A stretch of 38,824 bases of DNA, taken from NCBI GenBank assembly GCA_947450495.1, contig CANFVX010000003.1, positions 1 through 38,824 of the forward strand, in the 5' to 3' direction. The stretch is from Gammaproteobacteria bacterium (GTDB lineage Bacteria; Pseudomonadota; Gammaproteobacteria; Ga0077536). The position numbers and the translations under genes are program-made. This document shows positions 16,683-27,979 of the stretch, piece after piece. Each line of letters begins with the position of its first letter. Within the stretch, counting starts at the first letter, position 1. A model generated the notes under the pieces. That model was given only the letters and a program-made list of their open reading frames with translations, was not told the origin of the DNA and did not search any database.

Positions 16683-17165
16683 TTGGCCCTCGCCAAGCTC
16701 ACGCTCGCGGACGAAACGGCCACGCTGGCGCTGGCGCAAGCGCTGGCGAGCTTGGTTAAACCCGGCATGCTCGTGCTGCTGGAAGGAGAGCTCGCCGCCG
16801 GCAAGACCACCTTTGCGCGGGGGCTATTGCGCGCGCTGGGGCATGTGGGGAAGGTGAAAAGTCCGACCTTCACGGTGGTCGAAAGCTACGACTTGCCGCA
16901 GCTCACCGTTCACCATTTCGACCTCTACCGCGTCAACGATCCGGACGAACTGCACTACCTCGGCTTTGATGATTTTCTGGCGGCGGCGGCGCTGTGCCTT
17001 ATCGAATGGCCGTCGCGCGCGGCCGGCTTGCTGCCCCCGGCAAGCCTGCGGCTTAGTCTGGAGATCGTGGACGAGGAGCGCCGTCTGGCGCGCCTCGAAA
17101 CGCCCGATGCCGAACTTCAGAAAGGGCTTGAGAAAGCCTTGGCTATTTCTTTTATTTCAGTGTGA
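16683..17165 (+). CDS. tsaE: tRNA threonylcarbamoyladenosine biosynthesis ATPase TsaE
   Basis: LLEGELAAGKTTFARGLLRALGHVGKVKSPTFTVVESYDLP...HHFDLYRVNDPDELHYLGFDD. Probable TTG start at 16683. Confidence 0.9.
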   Translation: MALAKLTLADETATLALAQALASLVKPGMLVLLEGELAAGKTTFARGLLRALGHVGKVKSPTFTVVESYDLPQLTVHHFDLYRVNDPDELHYLGFDDFLAAAALCLIEWPSRAAGLLPPASLRLSLEIVDEERRLARLETPDAELQKGLEKALAISFISV

Positions 17166-17252
17166 TACGGCTACTCTCGATATTTCACTTGAATAAAGCA
17201 TCGGCGCGGGATACAAAGCCGCCAAAGGGCTTCAGGTGTTCTCGCTATCCCT

Positions 17253-18671
17253 ATGCTTGCGCGGATTTTTCTCGTTTCGCTTCTGGGCTTGACCGGCGTT
17301 AGTGCGGCTGAGGTCACCAAGCTGCGCGCCTGGCAGGCGCCCGACCAGACCCGCCTCGTCTTCGACCTGACCGGCCCCGTCACGTTTGATGTCTTCACGG
17401 TTGCCAACCCCGCCCGGGTGGTGGTGGACCTCTCCCAAGTTTCAAGACACGACGCGCTCGCCCTCGCGACCGTCCTCGACGCTCGCGTGAGCGGTTTCCG
17501 CTACGGGCCGCGGGGGCCGGATGGCCTGCGGGTGGTGTTCGAACTCACGCATCCGGTTAGCGTGCATCAGGCCTTGCTGCCGCCCACAGCGCCGTTTGGG
17601 CACCGGCTGGTGATCGACCTCGCGGATACCGCAACAAGCTCGCCACTGCCCAAACCCAGCCAGCGCGCGCCCGTCAAAGCGACCGTCGCCGCCAAAACCG
17701 AACTCGCGCCCGACTCCTTGCCCAAAGCCAGTCGCGTCACCCCAGTCGCAGCGCTGGGCGCCCCGCCTGGCCCCGCCAGCAAAATCCCCGCCTGGCGTCG
17801 GGACGGCGTGGTGATCGCCATTGATGCCGGCCACGGCGGCGACGATACCGGCGCCATCGGCGCCCATGGCACCTACGAGAAGAGCGTGGTGCTGGAAGTG
17901 GCACGCGAGCTTGCGGCGCTGATCAATCAGCAGCCCGGCATGAAGGCGGTGCTGATTCGCGACGGGGACTACTACATCGGCTTGCGCGAGCGGATGGAGC
18001 GCGCCCGCGACAAACAGGCTGATCTATTCGTTTCCGTGCATGCCGACGCCTTCCGGAACCCGGAAGTGCGCGGTTCATCGGTGTTCGTGCTCTCGCACCG
18101 CGGCGCCACCAGCGAGGCGGCGCGGTGGTTGGCCGAGAAAGAAAACGCGGCGGATTTTGTCGGCGGCCTGACACTGGACGGTAAAGACGAACAGTTAAAG
18201 ACCACCTTGCTGGACCTCTCCCAGAGCGCCTCGCTGGAAACCAGCATGGAAGTTGCCGACGCCGTGCTCACCTCGCTCAAGCGTATCGGACCGCTGCATT
18301 TCCAGAGAATTCAGCAGGCGGGTTTTATGGTGCTGAAGTCCCCCGACATCCCGTCGCTGCTGGTGGAAACCGCCTTCATCAGTAATCCCGATGAAGAGCA
18401 GCGCCTGCGTAATCAGGCGTTTCGTGAAAAATTGGCGGGCGCGATCCGCGACGGCTTGATGGCCTACTTTGATGACAGGGAGTCGAAAGGGCGGGTGGCC
18501 TCGCACCGGGCGGCGGAATCCCCGATCGCCAGCCGTCAGCATCGGGTGAATCCGGGGGAAACCCTGTCAGGGATTGCGCTGCGCTACGACGTGCCGGCCC
18601 AGAAAATTCGGCTAGCCAACAATCTGGAAGACGACACCGTGCGCAGCGGCGAACTGCTGCGGATCCCCTGA
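17253..18671 (+). CDS. amiC: N-acetylmuramoyl-L-alanine amidase (AMIN + Amidase_3 + LysM)
   Basis: N-terminal AMIN-like region; IDAGHGGDDTGAIGAHGTYEKSVVLEVA and VSVHADAF catalytic motifs; C-terminal LysM HRVNPGETLSGIALRYDVPAQKIRLANNL. Confidence 0.9.
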   Translation: MLARIFLVSLLGLTGVSAAEVTKLRAWQAPDQTRLVFDLTGPVTFDVFTVANPARVVVDLSQVSRHDALALATVLDARVSGFRYGPRGPDGLRVVFELTHPVSVHQALLPPTAPFGHRLVIDLADTATSSPLPKPSQRAPVKATVAAKTELAPDSLPKASRVTPVAALGAPPGPASKIPAWRRDGVVIAIDAGHGGDDTGAIGAHGTYEKSVVLEVARELAALINQQPGMKAVLIRDGDYYIGLRERMERARDKQADLFVSVHADAFRNPEVRGSSVFVLSHRGATSEAARWLAEKENAADFVGGLTLDGKDEQLKTTLLDLSQSASLETSMEVADAVLTSLKRIGPLHFQRIQQAGFMVLKSPDIPSLLVETAFISNPDEEQRLRNQAFREKLAGAIRDGLMAYFDDRESKGRVASHRAAESPIASRQHRVNPGETLSGIALRYDVPAQKIRLANNLEDDTVRSGELLRIP

Positions 18672-18796
18672 GCGCACGCTGGGTGGAGTGATCTGCTGGG
18701 CGAGAAGGGCGACTGCCGCGGGCTGTTAACGCCTGCGCGCCGCGCTTGATGCTTTGCCATCCTTGGCGTGCCACCGCCTGCGCTACACTCCGGCCC

Positions 18797-20467
18797 ATGT
18801 CCAGCGCCCGCATCCGCCAGCTTTCCGAGACTCTCATCAACCAGATCGCCGCCGGCGAGGTGGTTGAACGCCCGATGTCCATCGTCAAGGAACTGGTGGA
18901 AAACAGCCTCGATGCCGAGGCGACCCGGATCGAGGTGGAAATTGAGGACGGCGGGATTCGGCGCCTGCTGGTCCGCGACAATGGTCGCGGCATTCCGGCC
19001 GACCAGATGAGTCTGGCGCTGCAGCGCCATTGCACCAGCAAGCTGCAATCGATTGATCAACTCGGGCGGCTGGTGTCGCTGGGGTTTCGGGGCGAGGCGC
19101 TGGCCGCGATTGCCGCCGTGAGCGACCTCACGCTGTCGTCGCGCACGGCGGAAGACCCTCACGCCTGGCAGTTGGCGCCCGATGGTCGCGGCGGGGCGGG
19201 GACGGTGGCACCGACCGCTCATCCGCAGGGCACGAGCATCGAAGTGCGGGACCTGTTCGCCCGCCTGCCGGCCCGACGCCGATTCCTGCGCCAGCCGCAA
19301 ACCGAGTGGCTGCATGTGCTTCAACTGCTGCGACGGATGGCTTTTTGCGCCCCCTTGGTGAGCTTCTCGGTGTTTAACGAAGGCCAGCGCGCGCTGACCG
19401 TGCCGGCGGCGGTCGATGAGGTGTCGGCCGCGCGGCGACTCCGGGCCCTGTTTGGCAGCGAGTTCGCCGCCGCCGCGCGCGATGTAGATACCGCCAACGA
19501 GCGGCTGCGTGTGTTTGGCTATGTGGCAGGTCCTGAACTGGCCCGCAGCCAGCATGACCTGCAGATGCTGGCCGTGAACGGGCGGGTGATTCGCGACCGC
19601 CAATTGGCCCACGCCATCCGCCTCGCCTACGAGGACGCGCTGCCCGAAGGCCGTCACCCCTGCTACGCGCTGCAACTGGAAATCAGGCCGGAGGACGTTG
19701 ATGTGAACGTGCATCCGGGCAAGCTCGAAGTGCGCTTTCGAGACTTGCGGGAGGTCCATGATCTGGTCCACTCCGCCGTGCGGACCGCGCTCAGGACGGC
19801 GCCTGAAACCCCGTCGCTGGTGAGCTACCGGCCGCCTGCTTTTGCCGCCCAGCCAACGCTGGGGCTTGGCAGCGTGCAGGCCCGCGAAACATCGCACCCG
19901 ACCAGCCCGCGGCGGGACGCGCCGGACCCGGAGACCGAATGGCTGACCCTGCTGGCCGAACGCTACGCCGTGCTGCGCGAAGGCCAGTCGCTCGTGCTGG
20001 TCGACCTGATCGGCTTTGTACAGCGGGTGCTGGCGGCCCGGATGCGGAGCGAAATGCAGGCAAGCACGAGTGTCCCCAGCCGGCCGCTGCTGTTTCCGGT
20101 GCGCATCGAGTGCGCGGACGAAGCCGCCGCCCAGCGACTTGGCGCCGATTTGCAGGCGCTGGGTCTGACGCTGAATCCGCTGGGCCCGAAAACGCTCGCG
20201 CTGCGCGCCTTGCCCCGCGTGGTGCCCGACGTAGACGCCGAACGCTTGGGGCGCGCGCTGGCCGCCGGTAGCGGCGTCGGCACGAGTGATGATCTGGCGG
20301 TGGCGCTGGCCGCGGCGGTGACGATTCCCGGGCTCGCCAACGATAGGGCCGCGTGGTGGCAGCGCTGGCTTGCGCAGGCCAGCGAGGCGGGCATTGCGCC
20401 CGAGCCTTTCATCCGCCGTCTGGACGCTGCCGCTCTGGATCAGCTCACCGGGCGCCGGGATGGCTGA
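18797..20467 (+). CDS. mutL: DNA mismatch repair protein MutL
   Basis: IRQLSETLINQIAAGEVVERPMSIVKELVENSLDAEATRIEVEIEDGGIRRLLVRDNGRGI, SLGFRGEALAAI. ATG at 18797. Confidence 0.96.
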   Translation: MSSARIRQLSETLINQIAAGEVVERPMSIVKELVENSLDAEATRIEVEIEDGGIRRLLVRDNGRGIPADQMSLALQRHCTSKLQSIDQLGRLVSLGFRGEALAAIAAVSDLTLSSRTAEDPHAWQLAPDGRGGAGTVAPTAHPQGTSIEVRDLFARLPARRRFLRQPQTEWLHVLQLLRRMAFCAPLVSFSVFNEGQRALTVPAAVDEVSAARRLRALFGSEFAAAARDVDTANERLRVFGYVAGPELARSQHDLQMLAVNGRVIRDRQLAHAIRLAYEDALPEGRHPCYALQLEIRPEDVDVNVHPGKLEVRFRDLREVHDLVHSAVRTALRTAPETPSLVSYRPPAFAAQPTLGLGSVQARETSHPTSPRRDAPDPETEWLTLLAERYAVLREGQSLVLVDLIGFVQRVLAARMRSEMQASTSVPSRPLLFPVRIECADEAAAQRLGADLQALGLTLNPLGPKTLALRALPRVVPDVDAERLGRALAAGSGVGTSDDLAVALAAAVTIPGLANDRAAWWQRWLAQASEAGIAPEPFIRRLDAAALDQLTGRRDG

Positions 20468-21413
20468 GGGGGCGTCCGCGCCGCGAGCCGTTCACTGCCT
20501 GATGGGACCGACGGGCGCGGGCAAGACTGCGCTTGCCCTGTGGCTCGCCGAGCGCTTGCCGCTGGAAATCATCAGCGTTGATTCGGCGCTGGTGTATCGG
20601 GGGATGGACATCGGCACCGCGAAACCGGATCCCGGCGCCTTGCGCCGCGTGCCACACCACCTCATTGACGTGTGTGAGCCGCAGGACGCCTATTCAGTGG
20701 CTCGCTTTTGCGCCGACGCCAGCACGGCGATTGCGGAGATTGAAGCGCGGGGACGGCTGCCCTTGCTGGTGGGCGGGACGGGCCTGTATCTCCGCCGACT
20801 CGAAACCGGCATCGCGGACATGCCGCCGGTGCCGGAGGCAGTGCGCACCACGCTCACCGCAGAGTGGCGGGCGCAGGGCGGCGCCGCGCTGCATGCAAGT
20901 CTCGCGACAGTGGATCCGGCAAGCGCCGCCCGGATTCATCCCAACGACCCGCAACGGATTATCCGGGCGCTGTCGATCTGGCGCGTAAGTGGTCGCGCAA
21001 TGTCCTCCTTTCTGCAGGCCCAGACGGCGCCGACGGCGCGCCGCTTTCACAAATGGGTGTTGGCCCCGCCGGACCGCACAGGCTTGCGACTGGGGCTGGC
21101 CGCCCGCTTTGAGCAGATGCTGGAGCGAGGGCTGGTGAACGAAGTGATGGCCCTGCGGGCCCGCCCGGGCATGAGTCTCGATTGCCCCGCCATGCGCGCG
21201 GTGGGGTACCGCGAGGTGTGGGCCTATCTCGATGGCGAGCTCTCGTGTGCGCAAATGCGCGAGCGGGCCATCATCAGCACCGGGCAGTACGCCAAGCGCC
21301 AGTACACCTGGTTTCGCGCCGAAGCTGAGGCCATCTGGCTTGACGCTGCGCAAGAGGAAACGCGCACTCAGCTGATCCAGACCCTGCTCGAGTCGGCCCA
21401 ATCAGGCGCCTGA
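20460..21413 (+). CDS. miaA: tRNA dimethylallyltransferase
   Basis: LMGPTGAGKTALALWLAERLPLEIISVDSALVYRGMDIGTAKPD, VGGTGLYLRRL, ISTGQYAKRQYTWFR. ATG at 20460 overlaps mutL by 8 bp. Confidence 0.96.
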   Translation: MAEGASAPRAVHCLMGPTGAGKTALALWLAERLPLEIISVDSALVYRGMDIGTAKPDPGALRRVPHHLIDVCEPQDAYSVARFCADASTAIAEIEARGRLPLLVGGTGLYLRRLETGIADMPPVPEAVRTTLTAEWRAQGGAALHASLATVDPASAARIHPNDPQRIIRALSIWRVSGRAMSSFLQAQTAPTARRFHKWVLAPPDRTGLRLGLAARFEQMLERGLVNEVMALRARPGMSLDCPAMRAVGYREVWAYLDGELSCAQMRERAIISTGQYAKRQYTWFRAEAEAIWLDAAQEETRTQLIQTLLESAQSGA

Positions 21414-21424
21414 TTGGGTATACT
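21397..21424 (+). promoter_or_regulatory. Perfect 22-bp palindrome abutting a TATACT -10-like hexamer, upstream of hfq
   Basis: CCCAATCAGGCGCCTGATTGGG (21397-21418) followed directly by TATACT (21419-21424); overlaps the miaA stop. Confidence 0.5.
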
Positions 21425-21446
21425 CCGGACGCTCCTGTGGCATTTG

Positions 21447-21511
21447 CAGACCGATGACGGGTCTGCGTTTACCCAGCTCTCGCCGCCCGCTTAATTGGGT
21501 GGGAGGCGGCG
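21447..21511 (+). other. Candidate structured hfq leader (two stem-loops)
   Basis: GCAGACC-N6-GGTCTGC near 21447-21467 and CGCCGCC (21481-21487)/GGCGGCG (21505-21511). Confidence 0.35.
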
Positions 21512-21557
21512 TCAACCTGCAGGAGCCAATGGTGTACATAAAAAAATGGAGACTCAC

Positions 21558-21800
21558 ATGAGCAAAGGCCAATCCCTTCAGGAGCCTTACCTGAACGCCC
21601 TGCGCAAAGAGCGCGTTCCCGTTTCGATTTACCTCGTCAATGGCATCAAGTTGCAGGGGCAAATCGAATCCTTCGATCAATTCGTCATCCTGCTCAAGAA
21701 TTCCGTCAGCCAGATGGTTTACAAGCACGCTATCTCAACCGTGGTGCCAGCCCGCAACGTCAAGTTGCCGCGCGCCGATGGCGAGCCCGAGGAGGAATAA
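21558..21800 (+). CDS. hfq: RNA chaperone Hfq
   Basis: [48 protein letters not shown]...[15 protein letters not shown]: Sm1/Sm2 motifs. Confidence 0.98.
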   Translation: MSKGQSLQEPYLNALRKERVPVSIYLVNGIKLQGQIESFDQFVILLKNSVSQMVYKHAISTVVPARNVKLPRADGEPEEE

Positions 21801-21815
21801 TCACCTTGGTTTCCC

Positions 21816-23126
21816 TTGCTTGACCGTCCGCGGGGCGGTGAACGCGCCGTCCTCGTCAATGTCGCGCTGGCCCCGCCGGCGTCTGGCTGCGATGTCGAAG
21901 AATTCGCCGAGCTTGCCGCCTCTGCGGGGGTAGATTGCGTCGCGACGATGGCGGCACGCCGCGATCGTCCCGACCCCAAGCACTTCCTCGGCACCGGCAA
22001 GGCAGAAGAACTCAAGGCGCTGGTGGCAGACAGCGAGGCTGAAGTGGTCTTGTTTGACCGCACGCTCTCGCCCGCGCAGGAGCGCAATCTCGAACGACTG
22101 GTCTGTTGCCGGGTGCTGGATCGCACCGGGCTGATTCTCGACATCTTCGCCCAGCGCGCCCGCTCCTTCGAAGGTCAACTGCAGGTTGAAATGGCCCAGC
22201 TGAAGCACCTTTCTACGCGTCTGGTTCGCGGCTGGAGCCATCTGGAACGGCAACGCGGCGGTATTGGCTTGCGGGGGCCGGGTGAAACCCAGCTGGAGAC
22301 CGACCGTCGCCTCATTGGCATCCGGATCAAGCAGCTGCATGACAGGCTGGACAAGGTTCGCCGGCAGCGGCAGCAGGGTGGTCGGGCCCGGCGCCGGGCC
22401 TCGCTCTCTGTGACGGCACTGGTGGGGTACACCAACGCGGGCAAATCCACCTTGTTTAACGCGCTCACCAGCAGCGATATCTACGCCGCCGACCAGTTGT
22501 TCGCGACGCTAGACACCACGCTGCGTCGAATGAATGTGCCCGGCGAACACCCGGTGCTATTGAGTGACACGGTGGGCTTTATTCGCGATTTGCCGCCCGA
22601 TTTGGTGGCCGCCTTTCAGGGCACGCTGGAGGAAACCCGCGACGCCACCTTGCTGCTCCACGTGATTGATTGCTGTGCTGAAGACATAGAGGTCAAGCGC
22701 GATGAAGTGCTCTCGGTGCTGGAGCGCGTAGGCGCCGGCGAGCAGCCGATTTTGGAGGTCTACAACAAAATCGACCTCAATCCGGCCTTTGAGCCGCGCA
22801 TCGATCGCGGGGCCGGCGGTGAACCGGTGGCGGTATGGGTGTCGGCCCGGACCGGCGCCGGGCTGGACCTGTTGCGCGCGGCGGTGGCGGCCCGGCTGGA
22901 CGAAACCAAGCAGGTGCGCCAGCTCGTCCTCGCCCCCCGCGAAGGCCGACTTCGGGCCCAGCTTTACGCCATGGGCGCGGTGTTAGAGGAATCGATTGGC
23001 GAAGAGGGCGAATGGATCCTGGAGGCAAACCTGAGCATCGAGCGCTGGGGGCGGCTGTTTGCCGAACATCCGGCACTCGCGCCGGCGGATTACGCGCATG
23101 GATCTGACGCCGACGAGTGGGACTGA
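21816..23126 (+). CDS. hflX: GTPase HflX
   Basis: RRDRPDPKHFLGTGKAEEL, RGGIGLRGPGETQLETDRRLI, VGYTNAGKSTLFNALT, DTVGFIRDLPPDLVAAFQGTLEET. Probable TTG start. Confidence 0.95.
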   Translation: MLDRPRGGERAVLVNVALAPPASGCDVEEFAELAASAGVDCVATMAARRDRPDPKHFLGTGKAEELKALVADSEAEVVLFDRTLSPAQERNLERLVCCRVLDRTGLILDIFAQRARSFEGQLQVEMAQLKHLSTRLVRGWSHLERQRGGIGLRGPGETQLETDRRLIGIRIKQLHDRLDKVRRQRQQGGRARRRASLSVTALVGYTNAGKSTLFNALTSSDIYAADQLFATLDTTLRRMNVPGEHPVLLSDTVGFIRDLPPDLVAAFQGTLEETRDATLLLHVIDCCAEDIEVKRDEVLSVLERVGAGEQPILEVYNKIDLNPAFEPRIDRGAGGEPVAVWVSARTGAGLDLLRAAVAARLDETKQVRQLVLAPREGRLRAQLYAMGAVLEESIGEEGEWILEANLSIERWGRLFAEHPALAPADYAHGSDADEWD

Positions 23127-23210
23127 TCCCCTGCAGTCTCGCGTTGCCCTGCAAAGCAGCACGCACTTACAATCCCCACCCTATTCACGTCCCTACCCCG
23201 AGAGTTCCCT

Positions 23211-24362
23211 ATGGCCTGGAATGATTCCAATAACGGCAACGACCGTGACCCCTGGGGAGGCCGACGTAACGATCAGGGTCCGCCCGATCTCGACGAGGTG
23301 CTGCGTAAGTTCCGGCAGCGCTTGAGCGCCGTGTTTGGCGGGCCGCGCCGACCCGCTGGCGGCGGTGGCGGCAGCGAGAATGTACCGGGTGCCGGTGTCT
23401 TCGCGATGGCCGCGCTGGCGCTGGGCGTACTCTTGCTCGGCGCCGAAATGTTCTGGCAGATCGAGCCCGCCGAGCGGGGCGTGGTCTTGCGCTTCGGCCA
23501 GTACAAAACCACGCTGGAACCGGGCCCGCATCTGCGCTTCCCACGCCCGATCGAAACTGTCATTCGGGTCAACATCGACCAAATCCGCGCGTTTCCCGTG
23601 AACGCCACCATGCTCACCCAGGACGAGAACATCGTCGACGTGCAGATTGCCGTGCAGTACCGGCTGAAGGACGTCACCAGCTACCTGCTCGAAATCGCCG
23701 ACCCCGACGCCTCGGTGCAGCGCGTGGCGGAAAGCGCGATTCGCGATGTCATCGGCACCAGCACATTTGATTACGTGATTGGCGAAGGGCGCGCCGAAAT
23801 CGCGCTCAAGGCCACCGAACTCATGCAGCAGATGCTGGACACCTACAAATCCGGGATCGCGGTTACCAGCGTGAACCTGCTTTCCGCTAATCCGCCGGAA
23901 GAAGTGAAAGCCGCCTACGACGACGCTATTAAGGCGCGCGAAGACGAGCAGCGCAAAATCAACGAGGCGCAGGCCTACAGCAACGAGGTGACCGAGCGCG
24001 CGGCGGGTAACGCGGACCGCGTGCGCCTCGAGTCGCAGGCTTACAAAGAGCAGGTCGCGGCACGGGCAGAAGGCGATGCCCGACGCTTTAACCAGCTGGT
24101 GACGGAGTATCAAAAGGCGCCTGAAGTCACCCGCGATCGCCTTTACTACGACACCATGCAGGCCGTGTTGCTGAACAGCTCCAAAGTGCTGGTGGATGGC
24201 AAGACCGGGAGCAATATCAACATGCTGCCGCTCGATAAGCTGATGGGCCGCGTGCCAACACCGACTGACCCGGTTGCGGCGTCGCCCGTCGAGGCAGCGC
24301 CGGCGACTCGCGAAAGCGGTGACCATAATCGTCAGGAAAGCCGCAGCCGGGGGCAACGCTAA
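23211..24362 (+). CDS. hflK: FtsH protease modulator HflK
   Basis: MAWNDSNNGNDRDPWGGRRNDQGPPDLDEVLRKF, single TM, SPFH/band-7 domain. Confidence 0.95.
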   Translation: MAWNDSNNGNDRDPWGGRRNDQGPPDLDEVLRKFRQRLSAVFGGPRRPAGGGGGSENVPGAGVFAMAALALGVLLLGAEMFWQIEPAERGVVLRFGQYKTTLEPGPHLRFPRPIETVIRVNIDQIRAFPVNATMLTQDENIVDVQIAVQYRLKDVTSYLLEIADPDASVQRVAESAIRDVIGTSTFDYVIGEGRAEIALKATELMQQMLDTYKSGIAVTSVNLLSANPPEEVKAAYDDAIKAREDEQRKINEAQAYSNEVTERAAGNADRVRLESQAYKEQVAARAEGDARRFNQLVTEYQKAPEVTRDRLYYDTMQAVLLNSSKVLVDGKTGSNINMLPLDKLMGRVPTPTDPVAASPVEAAPATRESGDHNRQESRSRGQR

Positions 24363-25222
24363 TGGCCAGTCGCATCATTATTGGGATTTTGTTTCTCGTT
24401 GCCGTGCTGTGGTCTTGCACGTTCCGGGTGTTCGAGCAGGAGCGCGCGGTGCTCTTTCAGCTTGGCGAAATCAAACAGGCTGACTACCCGCCAGGCCTGC
24501 ACTTCCTGATTCCCATCTATCAGAACGTGCGCAAGTTCGATGGGCGTTTGCAGACGCTGGATTCTGAACCGCAGCGCTTTCTCACCGGCGAAAAGAAAGA
24601 CGTGATCGTCGATTCCTTCGTGCGCTGGCGCGTCAAGGATGTCGTGAAGTTCTATCTGTCGACCGGCGGTGACCCGCGGCGTGCGGGTTTGCTGGTGTAC
24701 CAGAAGATTAACGACGCGCTGCGCGTGGAGTTCGGCAAGCGCAAGGTGCAGGAAGTGGTGGCCGGACAGCGGGGCGCCATTCTCGACATTGTGAATGCCA
24801 AGGCTGCAGAGCGCGGGCAGGAACTGGGGATTGAGGTGGTGGACGTACGCGTGAAGCGCATCGACCTGCCGGCGGAAGTGAGCAACGCGGTGTACGAGCG
24901 CATGCGCGCCGAGCGGGCGCGGGTGGCGCGTGAACTCCGGGCGCGCGGCGAGAAAGAAGCGATCCGGATTCGCGCCGACACCGACCGGCAGGCGACCGTC
25001 ATCGCGGCCGAAGCCTATCGGGACGGCGAAACCCTGCGCGGTGAAGGGGACGCCAAGGCCTCGCAGATTTATGCCACAGCCTATGCGCGCGATGCCGGTT
25101 TTTATGAGTTTTATCGCAGCCTCGGGGTTTATCGGGACAGCTTCAAGGATAAGGCCGATGTGCTGGTACTGGCGCCTGACTCAGCCTTGTTCAAGTACTT
25201 CAGGGACCCAAGCCCGCGTTAG
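24362..25222 (+). CDS. hflC: FtsH protease modulator HflC
   Basis: FRVFEQERAVLFQLGEIKQADYPPGLHFLIPIYQNVRKFDGRLQTLD; band-7 protein directly after hflK. Confidence 0.95.
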   Translation: MASRIIIGILFLVAVLWSCTFRVFEQERAVLFQLGEIKQADYPPGLHFLIPIYQNVRKFDGRLQTLDSEPQRFLTGEKKDVIVDSFVRWRVKDVVKFYLSTGGDPRRAGLLVYQKINDALRVEFGKRKVQEVVAGQRGAILDIVNAKAAERGQELGIEVVDVRVKRIDLPAEVSNAVYERMRAERARVARELRARGEKEAIRIRADTDRQATVIAAEAYRDGETLRGEGDAKASQIYATAYARDAGFYEFYRSLGVYRDSFKDKADVLVLAPDSALFKYFRDPSPR

Positions 25223-25242
25223 CTGCGGGCCAGTCTCGACCC

Positions 25243-25428
25243 GTGTGGCATGACCTGATGGCGGCAAGCGCGCTGGTGCTGGTATTGGAAGGCATGCTGC
25301 CTTTTCTCAGCCCAGCTCGTTATCGAACGGTGATGGTGCAGGTGCTCGCGCTCGGCGATGTCGCCTTGCGCCGGCTGGGCTTGCTCAGCATGATTGCCGG
25401 CGTTTTAGTTCTTTATTCCGTGAGATAG
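25243..25428 (+). CDS. DUF2065 family small membrane protein
   Basis: ASALVLVLEGMLPFLSPARYRTVMVQVLALGDVALRRLGLLSMIAGVLVLY; conserved position after hflC. GTG start. Confidence 0.85.
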   Translation: MWHDLMAASALVLVLEGMLPFLSPARYRTVMVQVLALGDVALRRLGLLSMIAGVLVLYSVR

Positions 25429-25431
25429 TTG

Positions 25432-26610
25432 ATGGCGCGCGATAGTCGTTGGTTGTTGCCTGATGGAGTCGACGAGATCATTCCGCCGCATGCGGCAATG
25501 ATCGAACAACTTCGCCGTCATCTGCTGGATGTCATTGCCACCTGGGGCTATGCGCTGTGCATCCCCGCGACGGTGGAGTTTCTGGACGCGCTGGTGTCCG
25601 GCGGCGGGGACGACCTCGAACTGCAGACTTTCAAACTCACCGATCAGGTCAGCGGGCGCCTGCTCGGCATCCCGGCCGATATGACGCCTCAAATCGCGCG
25701 CATCGACGCTCACCGCATCAATGCCGAAACCCCCACCAGGCTGTGCTACAACGGCCCCATCCTCCACACCATGCCGGATAAATTTGCCGGCTCGCGTAAT
25801 CCGCTCCAGCTGGGCGCCGAACTCTATGGCCACGCCGGCATTGAGAGCGACGCCGAAGTCATTGCGCTGATGGTGGAAGTGCTGGCGGCGGCCGGCGTCG
25901 GTGAGGTCACTCTCGATCTGGGCCACATGGGGATTTTCCATGGGCTGGCCGAAGCCGCTGCGCTTGATGCCGCCGGCGAGGAACGGCTGCTGGACGTGTT
26001 GCTCCGCAAGGCCACCTGCGAAATGTCAGAAGTGCTGGCCGAGGTGCAAGGTCCCGCAGCGGGATGGTTGTCGGCCTTGCTGGCACTGAACGGCGACGCC
26101 AGCGTGCTGGCGCGCGCCAAACTCGTACTGGCGGGCGCACCCGATACGGTACGTCAGGCGATTGAAGATCTCGACGCGCTAGTGGTGCTGCTCACCCAGC
26201 GCTGCCCCAGTCTGGATGTGCATGTGGATCTTGCGGACCTCCGGGGATATCGCTACCACACCGGCGTGATGTTTGCCGCCTATACGTTGCGCATGGGGCG
26301 TCCGATTGCTTGGGGCGGGCGCTACGACAATATCGGCGCGCGTTACGGCCGCGCCCGCGCGGCGACCGGCTTCAGCACCGATCTCAAACTATTGGCCGCC
26401 CTCGCGGCCGTACCGCCGGCCAACACCAGCGCGATTCTGGCGCCGGCAGGTTCGGCCGCCGATTTGCTCGGCGCCATGGCGGCGCTCCGCGCGAGCGGCC
26501 AGCAGGTCATTCAGGCACTGCCGGGACAATCGGGCGGCGCACGGGAGATGGGCTGCACCAGCGAACTTGTACTGACCGACGGACACTGGGTCGTCACAAC
26601 CAGCCCTTGA
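25432..26610 (+). CDS. hisZ: ATP phosphoribosyltransferase regulatory subunit
   Basis: WLLPDGVDEIIPPHAAMIEQLRRHLLDVIATWGYALCIPATVEFLDAL; HisRS-like without anticodon domain; between DUF2065 and purA. Confidence 0.92.
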   Translation: MARDSRWLLPDGVDEIIPPHAAMIEQLRRHLLDVIATWGYALCIPATVEFLDALVSGGGDDLELQTFKLTDQVSGRLLGIPADMTPQIARIDAHRINAETPTRLCYNGPILHTMPDKFAGSRNPLQLGAELYGHAGIESDAEVIALMVEVLAAAGVGEVTLDLGHMGIFHGLAEAAALDAAGEERLLDVLLRKATCEMSEVLAEVQGPAAGWLSALLALNGDASVLARAKLVLAGAPDTVRQAIEDLDALVVLLTQRCPSLDVHVDLADLRGYRYHTGVMFAAYTLRMGRPIAWGGRYDNIGARYGRARAATGFSTDLKLLAALAAVPPANTSAILAPAGSAADLLGAMAALRASGQQVIQALPGQSGGAREMGCTSELVLTDGHWVVTTSP

Positions 26611-26637
26611 GGCTGGGCTTACGCGGCGGTCAACTGA

Positions 26638-27960
<1,323 letters not shown>

Positions 27961-27979
27961 GACCGGTGAGTAAAGCCCT

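Noticed and set aside
18584-19897. 437-aa minus-strand ORF
   Set aside because: Antisense to mutL and the amiC end; no recognizable motif.
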